NCBI GenBank assembly: GCA_040901795.1
Contig: JBBDYH010000067.1
Span: forward strand, 68,136-132,135
Reading direction: 5' to 3'
DNA: 64,000 nucleotides
Source of the DNA: JBBDYH01 sp040901795
GTDB taxonomy: Bacteria; Planctomycetota; Planctomycetia; Pirellulales; JALHPA01
Shown here in pieces: positions 9,090 to 17,171 of the stretch. The position numbers and the translations under genes were made by a program. Under the pieces are notes generated by a model. That model searched no databases and was not told where the DNA came from. It saw only the letters and a program-made list of their open reading frames with translations. Position 1 is the first letter of the stretch. Every line of letters begins with the position of its first letter.

Positions 9090-10286
9090 TTGAACCGCTC
9101 CGCCTGACCTTACCTCTACTCTTTCTCCTGCTCCTGATGGCCGAGCGAGTGACTTCGTTGGAGTTCAAGCTTGAGCTTGGGTCGCGCATCAACTGTGGCC
9201 GGCGCCAGGCGGATTAATGCGCGTCCGAACTGAATTTCGGCGAAAAATAATTAAATCACTGATTTTGCGCATTCAATGCGAGCGACCGGGACGCCGCGTT
9301 TTGCCACAAGGTCATGTAGCGAATGGTCTTGAAGCGCCAACGGTGCGGACTTGCGGCCGCGATTGTTGCGCATTTGAATGCGTCTTATTTTGCTGTGCCG
9401 GAGAGTTTTTGCACACTCCGGAGTTGTTTCCACCAAAACGGGGTTGAGCGGAAATAACCCGCATCCGTGGAGCACCGCGTTTCGGTGCTAAGTCTTCGCC
9501 GCGGCACTATTTCGGTCGATTGCAGCAACCGGAACGGCAGGGAATTATTGCACTTTCGAGCGCACTTTGAAGTCTGCGGATTCGGCCATACCGAACTAGC
9601 GACGCGCCGTTCGACTGGTTCACAAACAGGCGTTCGAAGGCGGCTCGCGAGGCGCAGAGCCGACGCCATCTGACGCGCAATCAACGCGGACGCGGGCGGC
9701 CACGGACCGAGATGACTGTTGTCGAATTGTCAAAGAGCGGCGGCCTTGCGCGCACGGTGTGCGGAGCCTCTGTGTGTGGCCGTATGTATAGCATAAAAGT
9801 GGCGCGCTTGTCAAGGGGGGATGCTCGATTTCTTAGCGAGCTTTGCGTCTTTGCGTGAGATTTCCACGACTGCAAGAGGACTCACGCGACGGCGCAAAAC
9901 TCGCAAAGATTAGATCGCCGTTGTTCCGACCTTGGGGCACATGCCTTGTTCCCCGGCATTGACGGCGTGGGACGATACATCGACGAAACAATTTGGTGTT
10001 TAAGCGTTGATCGGTTTTGGTAGCCCAGAGGCTCCAGGTCCGCAGTGAAGTAGTATGAACGAGAAGCGAGCAGTTGGGAACACTTCCTGCAGATTGCAAA
10101 CGGGGGAAAAGGGGACCAGTCCAGGAACCCGGTCCAATTAAATAATGGACGCGTCCCCGTTACGCTCGGCGTCCCCGTTACGCTCGGTTACGCTCCGGGC
10201 GCGGCAGGTTACCCTCGTCCGCTGGTTGTATCTACGTGGCCGTCCGATTACGCTGGCGTCCATCCCAAGTGCTCTGGAGTGCGGCA
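9090..10286. other. Gene-poor intergenic region of about 1.2 kb
   Basis: I see no convincing gene on either strand: the open frames are short, unrelated to known families and lack ribosome binding sites. It holds a repeat unit TTGGAGTTCAAGCTTGAGC (9158-9180), related to 45021-45073. A hairpin has arms CCGGAG (9398-9403) and CTCCGG (9416-9421). A stretch near 9835-9910 repeats the words 'gcgtctttgcgtgag' and 'cgcaaagatt' in opposite directions. An 18-base tandem repeat is listed separately. It could be decayed coding sequence or a landing zone for repeats. Confidence 0.5.
10151..10196. repeat. 18-base tandem repeat
   Basis: GCGTCCCCGTTACGCTCG occurs twice head to tail (10151-10168 and 10169-10186), followed by a partial third unit GTTACGCTCC. 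It lies about 90 bases before the PEP-CTERM gene start. Confidence 0.75.
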
Positions 10287-11948
10287 ATGAACCGACTAGT
10301 GTGGCTCGCCTGCGCGATGGTCCTGTTACCGGTAAGTGCCAAAGGGGAAGTCGTCGATTTGCTTTTCCGGCCCATCGATACTGCCCTTAGAGCGAATCTC
10401 CAGCGCAGCATACATTTCCGACCAATCCGAGACATCGAACTGACGGGCTTGGGACTCATCTTCGACCCCGATACGACCATCCTCGGACTCGACCTCACGC
10501 TGTGGCAACAACCCGCAGCCAGCGACGATCTACTGGGAACTCTGACACCAAGGCTCGGCTTCGACTTTTCTGACTTGGGCCTTAACCGGTATGTTTTTAA
10601 GTTCCCCGAGTCATTGATCCTTGAGCAGGGTCGCACTTACACTTACCTCGCCGACACTTCCTTCGGTCACGGGGAATGGCCAACGCAGTTCGCAGAAACA
10701 CAGCAAGCGCCATTCATGACCATTAGTGGCAGCCTAACGGTTCTTGGCGCGGGACATAGTGCCACACAGGGTCCGCCATCCGCTGAACATCCTCCGCTCC
10801 TTGTCGAAATCGTCACCGATCCGGTCGAATCTGTCTGGGACGCTGACGGCAATGGTAATTGGTCATCGACTGAAAACTGGCGCGGCGGCACTCCGAACGG
10901 CTCTTCCACCACTGCGATCTTCGGCGGAGCAATTACCCAGCCGCGGGTCGTGTCGGTAAATGTGCCGATGACTGTGGGGCGTATGGATCTAAACAACGCC
11001 CACGGCTACACCATCGCAGGTCCAGGCTCGCTAACAATTGCGACCACAGATGGCCCCGCTGAAATAAACGTCGTCAAGGGTAACCACACTATTGGCGCAT
11101 CGCTCACGCTCTCGGCAGATACCATAGTCACCGTCGCTAGACGTGACATTGACCCACCGAATGCTGGCACACTTTCACTTACAGGCATGGCGGCCAGCAC
11201 CGGCACTCTCGTCAAAGAGGGAGCTGGTACGCTCACTATTAACAATGTGCGTGCCTCTGGATTGTCGGTTAATTGGGGCGCAGTAACAGTTGCTCCTAAC
11301 GGAACCCCGGCAGGCACGTCGGTGGTTAGAGCACTCACAATAAACGAACGTGCAAAACTTGACCTGACCGACAACGGAGCAGTAATTGATTACACGGGAG
11401 CGAGCCCCGTTGCCACAATACGGCAACAGATCCGGAATGGGCGTGGTGGCCCTGGTCTCGGCAAGACTTGGAACGGCCAAGGCATTACCAGCAGCGCAGC
11501 AGCGGCCGCCGACCCGGAATCGCGCTCGGTCGCCTACGCAGAGAACTCGTCGTTGCCACTTGGCCCATATACCAGCTTCCGTGGCCAGCCGGTCGACGGC
11601 ACCGCGGTGCTGATAACTTACACTCGGACCGGCGATGCAAATCTCGATGGAGTCGTCAACGATAACGACGTCACCATCGTAGGCGCAACGTACCTTCCCG
11701 GCGTGCCTCAACCACACTGGGCGCTGGGGGATTTCGATTACGATGGCTTCATCGACGAGGACGACGTGACGTTGCTGGGGGTGTTCTATGACCCAAGCGC
11801 CGTGCCCGAATCACAAGCATTGACGGTTGGGACCGCGACCGCCGTCCCTGAGCCAGCAAGCTTATTAATGCTCCTGCTGGCTTTAACAGCAGCACTTCCA
11901 TGGTCCGCAAAGTGGACAAGCGGAAAGGCGCTACGGACCCGACCCTAA
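10287..11948 (+). CDS. Secreted PEP-CTERM protein with dockerin-like repeats (paralog 1)
   Basis: A 553-residue exported protein. The ATG at 10287 follows GGAG and opens a signal peptide (MNRLVWLACAMVLLPVSAKG). An N-terminal domain of about 190 residues, of unknown fold, is followed by autotransporter-like beta strands. This region contains WDADGNGNWSSTENWRGGTP and LTINNVRASGLSVNWGAVTV, common in planctomycete surface proteins. Near residues 450-510 two dockerin/EF-hand-like Ca-binding loops read GDANLDGVVNDNDVTIVG and GDFDYDGFIDEDDVTLLG. The C-terminus VPEPASLLMLLLALTAAL is a PEP-CTERM sorting signal, although its basic tail is weak. The last 250 residues closely resemble the protein at 31192-33009. 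Likely role: a cell-surface or extracellular structural protein. A strong hairpin terminator follows. Confidence 0.85.
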   Translation: MNRLVWLACAMVLLPVSAKGEVVDLLFRPIDTALRANLQRSIHFRPIRDIELTGLGLIFDPDTTILGLDLTLWQQPAASDDLLGTLTPRLGFDFSDLGLNRYVFKFPESLILEQGRTYTYLADTSFGHGEWPTQFAETQQAPFMTISGSLTVLGAGHSATQGPPSAEHPPLLVEIVTDPVESVWDADGNGNWSSTENWRGGTPNGSSTTAIFGGAITQPRVVSVNVPMTVGRMDLNNAHGYTIAGPGSLTIATTDGPAEINVVKGNHTIGASLTLSADTIVTVARRDIDPPNAGTLSLTGMAASTGTLVKEGAGTLTINNVRASGLSVNWGAVTVAPNGTPAGTSVVRALTINERAKLDLTDNGAVIDYTGASPVATIRQQIRNGRGGPGLGKTWNGQGITSSAAAAADPESRSVAYAENSSLPLGPYTSFRGQPVDGTAVLITYTRTGDANLDGVVNDNDVTIVGATYLPGVPQPHWALGDFDYDGFIDEDDVTLLGVFYDPSAVPESQALTVGTATAVPEPASLLMLLLALTAALPWSAKWTSGKALRTRP

Positions 11949-11978
11949 GGCGTCGCGGAAAAGCAGAACTCCAAACAA

Positions 11979-12007
11979 AAACCGCTCGCCAAGTTGGCGA
12001 GCGGTTT
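11979..12007 (+). terminator. Hairpin terminator after PEP-CTERM gene
   Basis: A perfect 14-base stem AAACCGCTCGCCAA / TTGGCGAGCGGTTT with a one-base centre lies 30 bases after the stop codon. It is A-rich before and T-containing after the stem, as in an intrinsic terminator. It may work in both directions, also ending the convergent HTH-receiver gene. Confidence 0.75.
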
Positions 12008-12043
12008 GGTGGTTCGTACTGCAAATCCCGTCACGTGCTGCGT

Positions 12044-12064
12044 CACTGCTCGCGGCGAGCAGTG
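12044..12064. repeat. Palindrome CACTGCTCGC family, copy 1
   Basis: CACTGCTCG-CGG-CGAGCAGTG followed by GCAC. An identical 21-base unit is at 35052-35072, and a related piece (gccgcgagcagtgccacggg) at about 19051. It lies just downstream of the HTH-receiver gene. Confidence 0.75.
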
Positions 12065-12080
12065 GCACGACGACTAATCT

Positions 12081-12653
12081 CTAGACCAGCTCTTTGCGGG
12101 CGCCGATCAGCGTCTTCAGCCGTTCGGCCAAAAGCTGCGCGTCGAACGGCTTCTTGAACGTCTCGTTGATCGCCGAACGGTCGAAGCTGATCGAGCTGCC
12201 GTCGTCGGGCAATAGCGCGATCAGGATCGTCTCGCCGTACTCGGGGTTGCGGCGGAGGTTCTGGCAGATCTGCAAGGCTTCGATCTTGCCGATCGAGAAA
12301 TCGACCACGATGCAGTCGGGGTGGAAGCTCTCGGCCTGAATGCCGGCTTCAAATCCACTGGCCGCGACGGCGATCTTGAATGATCTCTCAAGGGGAAGAT
12401 GACGTTTGAGGTTCTCGATCAGGACCTGATCCTGGCCGACCACCAGCACCTTGGCCATCGCCTCGTCTTCGAGGTCGCCCAAGGGCATGCCGTGCTCTTT
12501 GAGGAACTTGATCAAGTACTCGCGGGGAATGCGGCGGTCCTGGCTGCCCGGGATGCGATATCCGCGGAGTCGGCCAGAATCAAACCATTTACTTACCGTG
12601 CGGGGGGCCACTTTACAGATCTTGGCGACCTGTCCAGTTGTGAAGACCTTCAT
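12081..12653 (-). CDS. Helix-turn-helix plus receiver-domain regulator
   Basis: A 190-residue protein. The N-terminal MerR/excisionase-like DNA-binding domain (residues 1-55) reads MKVFTTGQVAKICKVAPRTV, then SKWFDSGRLRGYRIPGSQDR. The receiver-like domain spans residues about 68-185. The phosphoacceptor Asp is present (DCIVVDFSIG), as is the conserved Lys (FKKPFD). The acidic pair before the first helix is degenerate (VLVVGQDQ), so phosphorylation may be altered or lost. Domain order is reversed compared with ordinary response regulators; this HTH-then-receiver layout is typical of planctomycetes. The ATG at 12653 has GGAG 8 bases upstream; a longer frame from 12722 adds low-complexity residues only. 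No kinase gene is adjacent. Confidence 0.8.
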   Translation of the reverse strand: MKVFTTGQVAKICKVAPRTVSKWFDSGRLRGYRIPGSQDRRIPREYLIKFLKEHGMPLGDLEDEAMAKVLVVGQDQVLIENLKRHLPLERSFKIAVAASGFEAGIQAESFHPDCIVVDFSIGKIEALQICQNLRRNPEYGETILIALLPDDGSSISFDRSAINETFKKPFDAQLLAERLKTLIGARKELV

Positions 12654-13355
12654 CGGAGGCTCTCCATTACTCTCGCTTGGATTGGACGTTGCCCTGCCGC
12701 GCCCTTGGCTTGGCGCGTGCATGGCGGGTGCGCCCCTGCTGGCGAAATGAGAACTCGCGTTCTCAGCGCCGGTTGCGGGACCGGAGCTTCGCTAGCACTT
12801 GGGTCGGGGCATGTATTCGCTTCGTTGTCGGTCGTGGCTCAGCTCCCTCTGATCCGCGCCTCAGTTAACACATCGGCAATCCGGGCATCCGGAAACAGGC
12901 GAAAATCCGTAAGATGGCGAAACCTGAGTCGAGCCATCGCAATACGGACCGCCGCCGTGATTCCTTCAATCCGGCGTGGAATCCCTGGTGGAAGAGCAAG
13001 CAGATGGCTTACCGGCGCGTGCTTGTGCCGGCAAAACCAATTAAGGCATGGCCTCTGGTGGCAGGTCCCCCCTGCAGCTCCGCTTAGCGATGCCGAATCG
13101 CAGTCATCCGTGACGCGGCCTAAGCGCAAGCCTTCCGTAGATAAGTGTCGATTCGCCGAGCCATTCTACTTTAGAAAGATTCGACACTTATGGCGACAGC
13201 GGCGCTTCGACGGGTTGCAAGGATACCGCATGTTGCCTGGGCGAGTGCGAACGAGCACGTCGGGTGGGCCGAGTCCGGGCGGCCCACGCGAGCGTATGCA
13301 CGTGGGCCTCGCTGCCCTCGGCCACCCTACGGCCTTCTGGTCACTGACCACTGCC
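12654..13355. other. Intergenic region between the HTH-receiver gene and smc
   Basis: About 700 bases with no supportable gene. It holds a palindrome TGAGAAC-TCGC-GTTCTCA (about 12747-12764) some 95 bases upstream of the HTH-receiver start, a possible operator. It also contains the palindromic unit at 13141-13191 and a stretch of 'ggtgggccgagtccgggcgg' type sequence near 13260-13340 that looks like a dispersed repeat. Confidence 0.45.
13141..13191. repeat. Palindromic element with CATTCTACTTT core, copy 1
   Basis: Perfect 11-base arms ATAAGTGTCGA (13141-13151) and TCGACACTTAT (13181-13191) enclose a core with cattctactttagaaag. The core words CATTCTACTTT and AGAAAG recur at 33513-33547 inside a different pair of arms. 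It probably belongs to a mobile palindromic family. Confidence 0.6.
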
Positions 13356-16300
13356 TCACGCCGCCTCAACGCGGATCTCCCCGTTGTCGCTAACGTCTTC
13401 GAACCGGACGGAGACTCGCTTCGAGATTCCCGACTCCTGCATGGTGATGCCGTACAGCGTGCCGGCGCAACCCATCGTCTTTTTCGAATGCGTAACGACG
13501 ATAAACTGGGTCCACTGGAGGAAATCATTAAGCACGGCCACAAATCGTTCGATGTTCGCCTCGTCGAGCGCGGCATCGACTTCGTCCAAGACGCAGAACG
13601 GGCTGGGCCGGCTGCGGAAGATGGCCAAGAGCAAGGCCACGCAAGTGAGCGTCTTCTCGCCGCCGCTCAAAAGCGAGATGCTACGGGGTTCTTTACCGGG
13701 GGGGCGGGCGACAATTTCGATGCCGCTATCGAGAATATCTACCCCCTCTTCGAGGACAATGTCAGCGCGACCGCCGCCGAAGAGCTTGCGAAACAGAGTC
13801 TGGAAGTGTTCCTTGACCGTTTCGAGCGTGTCGGCGAAGAGGCGCCGGCTGTCCGCATTGATCTTGCCGATGATGGTCTCCAGGGAGGTCTTGGCTTTGC
13901 GCAGGTCCTCGTACTGTGCCGAGAGTCCCGCAAAGCGCTGTTCGAGCTCCTCGGCTTCCTGGAGCGAATCGAGGTTCACGCCGCCGATATTGGTCAGCTT
14001 GCGGCGGAGCTCGGCGATTTCATCTTCAATGGCCGAGCGCTGTTCATCGCCGGCGGTCTGGTGCGTGAGCTGGGAGAGCTCGATGGCGTAATCCTCCCGG
14101 AGACGCTCTTCCAACGTGGCGCGCTCATGCCGCAGGCCGCCGGCATCGAGCTCGCGCTTGTGCAGTTTCTCTTCGAGCCGCCGATAACGGGCGCGCAGAC
14201 GCTGGGCTTCGTGGCCGGCGGCGGCGCGCTGGCTGCGCAGCTCCTGGCGGCGGACGTCGAACAATGCTGTCTCACCGCCGAACGACTCCTTACGAATGTA
14301 AAGCTCGGCCAACTCGGCCTCGCTGCACAGCACTTTATCTTCGGCCTCGCTGGCGCGTCGCAAGTTGTCACCGAGTTGTTCGGCGCCCTCGGTAAGCGAC
14401 CGCTGCCGTTCGCCGCGCTCTTGTTCGAAGCGGCGGACCTCGCCGTGCCAGTGGTTGAGCTGCTGCTCGACGCGCGCCAGCTCCAGCTTGACAGTCATCG
14501 CTTCACGGCTTCGTGTTTGCCGCGTGGCGTCGAGCTGATCGATGCGGCGCGCGTTTTCCGCGACCCGCGCTTCGGTCTGGGCCAGCGTGTTGTGAATCTG
14601 TTCGAGCTTACTGCGTGTCACGGCCCGCGTTTGAATCACGGCCTGGCATTGATCGGTCGCGGCCCGGGCGTCTTCAGTGATGGTTTGATATTGCTCGCTG
14701 AACTGCTTCTGTTTTTGTTCGGCCGCGCCGAGCCGCATCCGGATTTCGCCCAGCTCGTCCGCCGCCTGCTGATGCGCCGCGGCCAGAGCCAGCACACGCC
14801 CATCGCGGTCGCGGACTTCCTGCTCTAGTTGCGACGTGGCTTGCTCCGTCGCGGAGACTCTTTGTTCCCAGTCGGCAATCTGGCTCTTCAGGGCTCGCAG
14901 TTCGCTGCGACGCGAAATCAGTCCGGCGACCGAGTGAATCGGGCCGACAACCACCGTCCCGTCGGCGGTCACCATTTCTCCCGAGAGCGTGACCAATGCG
15001 GTGTTTTCCTCAGCCGACGGCAGCAGCCGCAGCGCGACCTCGAGACTCTCGACGAACCAAACATCCGCCAATAATCGATCCACCAGCGAAGACAATTCCG
15101 GGCGCGCCTCGACGAACTGACTCGCCCGGCCCAGCACGCCCGGTTGCTGCGCAAAGTCGGCCGTTGGGGGCGAATGGCGGCGACTTTCCAGCGGCAGGAA
15201 ACCGACGCGTCCTTGCCAGCGTCCAGGCTGCGTGGCCAGATAGTCGCGCAGCCGGTCGCCCGGCGCAATGACAATGTGTTGCGCGCGCTCCCCCAGCGCC
15301 ACCTCGATCAGCGCCGCGGATTCGACGCTGGCCTGCAGCAGGTCGGCCAGCATGCCGCGGACCTGCTGGAACGGCCCGTCCGGCTGCTCGCGGGATAGCC
15401 GCAAGACCTCTTTGACGCCCGCGCTAACGCCTTCCAGTCGGTTCTCCAGCTCAGCCAGCACAGCCGCCCGTTCGACGGCGCCGGTGAGCCGCTCGCGCCA
15501 GCCGGCCAGCTCCTTCTGCCGCAGTGCAAGCTGTTCGCGGCTGGCGGTGAGGGCCTGGCGCGCGGTTGCCAGATCGGTATTGCGGACTTCGATCCGCGCC
15601 AGCAGCCGTTCGCGCTCGGCTTCCAGTTGCGCGAGCTCCGAGTTCACTTTGAGCCGTTCGGCATCGAGCTGCGCGAGCCGACCCAGCGAGTTCTGCCTTC
15701 GTTCCTCGGCGCGAATCAGTTGAGCGTCGAGCGACTTGATCTCGCCGGCCATCGCCGCCGCGGTGCGCATCTCCTCCAACTGAGTGGCTCGGCGTTGCTC
15801 GTTTTCCGCGCGGATTTGATCGACCTGCGCCGCCAGCGCCGTCAACGCGCGCTCTTCGTCGGCCATCCGTCGACTCAGTTCCCGCCGCCGGAATTCGGCC
15901 TCCACGATGGCCGCTTGGGCCGCAGTAAGGTTTTCGGCGAGAACGGCCGCGCGAGATCGCATGGCCGCCATCTGCCGGCGGAGGCGCGCCGCCTGTTCCT
16001 CAAACTCCACGATGCGGCCGCGCTCGGAGTCCAGCGCCGCCTCCAGCGCCGCAATCCGCTCGCGGTTCTGAGCGATGCGGACTTCGCTGGTGCGGATCAG
16101 CGTATCGACTTCGGCGATCCGGGCGTCGATCTCGATCGCCTGCTGCTCGCTTCGTTCGGCCAGCGAGCCGGTTTGCGCGGCTTCGTCGCGCAAGGCTGCG
16201 ATTTCGCCTTCATGCGCCTGCAACTGCGCAGTCAGCTTCCGCCAATCGGTCAACCCCACCTGGGTGCGCAGCTCCTGCAGGCGGCTGGCGTACTCTTGAT

Positions 16301-16940
16301 ATCGCCGCGCTTTGCCGGCCTGCATCCGCACGGCGCGGAGCCGGCTTTCGACCTCGTCGACGATGTCGGACAGCCGCAGCAGGTTCTGTTCGGCGCGCTC
16401 CAGCCGCCGCAGAGTCTCGATCTTTTTCGCTTTGAAGCGGCTGATGCCGGCCGCCTCCTCAAAAATCAGCCGGCGGTCTTTGGGCGACGACTGGAGCAGG
16501 ACGTCGACTTTACCCTGCTCGATCACGCTGTAGGCTTCGGTCGCCACGCCCGTGCCGGCAAACAGGTCGCGGATGTCGCGGAGCCGCGCCGGCTGCTTGT
16601 TGATCAGGTATTCGCCTTCGCCGCTGCGATAGACGCGGCGCGTGATGTGGACCTCCTGCGTCTCGGCGGGCAGGCGGCGGTCGGTGTTGTCGAACGTGAG
16701 CGTGACTTCGGCGGAGTTCAGCGCGCGGCGGCTGGACGATCCATTGAAAATGACATCGGCCATCTCCTTGCCGCGCAAACTCTTGACGCTCTGCTCGCCG
16801 AGCACCCACTTGATAGCATCGACCACGTTGGACTTGCCGGAGCCGTTGGGGCCGACGACGACTGTGATTCCCGGTGGGAAGTCAAGCCGCGTCCGGTCCG
16901 CGAAGCTCTTAAAGCCAACGAGTTCGAGAGCGCGAAGCAT
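13356..16940 (-). CDS. smc: Chromosome segregation protein SMC
   Basis: An 1194-residue SMC ATPase. The N-terminal head begins LRALELVGFKSFADRTRLDF, with Walker A GPNGSGKSN near residue 33. A long coiled coil (residues about 170-500) is followed by a hinge (about 510-670, around LLQASVESAALIEVALGERA) and a second coiled coil. The C-terminal head carries the signature LLSGGEKTLTC and Walker B PFCVLDEVDAALDE. Length is typical of bacterial SMC. I set the start at 16940 because the family begins there; a longer frame to 17054 would translate intergenic repeat sequence. SMC compacts and segregates the chromosome, usually with ScpA and ScpB, which are not in this window. Long open frames on the opposite strand are side effects of its codon use. 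Confidence 0.97.
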   Translation of the reverse strand: MLRALELVGFKSFADRTRLDFPPGITVVVGPNGSGKSNVVDAIKWVLGEQSVKSLRGKEMADVIFNGSSSRRALNSAEVTLTFDNTDRRLPAETQEVHITRRVYRSGEGEYLINKQPARLRDIRDLFAGTGVATEAYSVIEQGKVDVLLQSSPKDRRLIFEEAAGISRFKAKKIETLRRLERAEQNLLRLSDIVDEVESRLRAVRMQAGKARRYQEYASRLQELRTQVGLTDWRKLTAQLQAHEGEIAALRDEAAQTGSLAERSEQQAIEIDARIAEVDTLIRTSEVRIAQNRERIAALEAALDSERGRIVEFEEQAARLRRQMAAMRSRAAVLAENLTAAQAAIVEAEFRRRELSRRMADEERALTALAAQVDQIRAENEQRRATQLEEMRTAAAMAGEIKSLDAQLIRAEERRQNSLGRLAQLDAERLKVNSELAQLEAERERLLARIEVRNTDLATARQALTASREQLALRQKELAGWRERLTGAVERAAVLAELENRLEGVSAGVKEVLRLSREQPDGPFQQVRGMLADLLQASVESAALIEVALGERAQHIVIAPGDRLRDYLATQPGRWQGRVGFLPLESRRHSPPTADFAQQPGVLGRASQFVEARPELSSLVDRLLADVWFVESLEVALRLLPSAEENTALVTLSGEMVTADGTVVVGPIHSVAGLISRRSELRALKSQIADWEQRVSATEQATSQLEQEVRDRDGRVLALAAAHQQAADELGEIRMRLGAAEQKQKQFSEQYQTITEDARAATDQCQAVIQTRAVTRSKLEQIHNTLAQTEARVAENARRIDQLDATRQTRSREAMTVKLELARVEQQLNHWHGEVRRFEQERGERQRSLTEGAEQLGDNLRRASEAEDKVLCSEAELAELYIRKESFGGETALFDVRRQELRSQRAAAGHEAQRLRARYRRLEEKLHKRELDAGGLRHERATLEERLREDYAIELSQLTHQTAGDEQRSAIEDEIAELRRKLTNIGGVNLDSLQEAEELEQRFAGLSAQYEDLRKAKTSLETIIGKINADSRRLFADTLETVKEHFQTLFRKLFGGGRADIVLEEGVDILDSGIEIVARPPGKEPRSISLLSGGEKTLTCVALLLAIFRSRPSPFCVLDEVDAALDEANIERFVAVLNDFLQWTQFIVVTHSKKTMGCAGTLYGITMQESGISKRVSVRFEDVSDNGEIRVEAA

Positions 16941-16944
16941 GCAG

Positions 16945-17150
16945 TCGGAGAATGACGAAGGACGAAATCCGAATGACAAACGAATGACGAAGTTCGAATG
17001 ACGAATTACGAAGCTCGTAGCCGAAGTTGCCCGACTTCGGTTGGCCGACTGCATTAGCCGGAATTCTGGCGAATTCCGCTACACGCCTTCGTCATTCGTG
17101 ATTGGGGCTTCGTTCGCCATTCGGATTTCGACATTCGCCATTGTAGCCGC
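16945..17150. repeat. Cluster of CATTCG/GAATGACG repeats upstream of smc
   Basis: Left half: gaatgacgaaggacgaaatc and related words. Right half: their complements (cgtcattcgtgattggggct, ccattcggatttcgacattc). Between them lies TAGCCGGAATTCTGGCGAAT (17055-17083), a unit of the family at 2006 and 57417. The whole could fold into one large hairpin. The same CATTCG words occur at 56001-56035, 57484-57540 and 59655-59700. Confidence 0.6.
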
Positions 17151-17171
17151 AGGTTGGCAAGCTGTGGCGGT

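Noticed and set aside
9251..10099. Several minus-strand frames of 64-99 codons in the 1.2 kb gap
   Set aside because: Low-complexity Arg/Ser-rich translations, no start signals, mutually overlapping; no support as genes.
12839..13129. 96-codon minus-strand frame between the HTH-receiver and smc genes
   Set aside because: Composition is mixed, no ribosome binding site, no recognisable family, and it crosses repeat-like sequence.
12399..14828. An 809-codon open frame on the plus strand, opposite smc
   Set aside because: It runs antisense across the end of the HTH-receiver gene and most of the smc C-terminal half, has no family similarity, and is explained by GC-rich codon use of the real gene. 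The same holds for 15627-16955.
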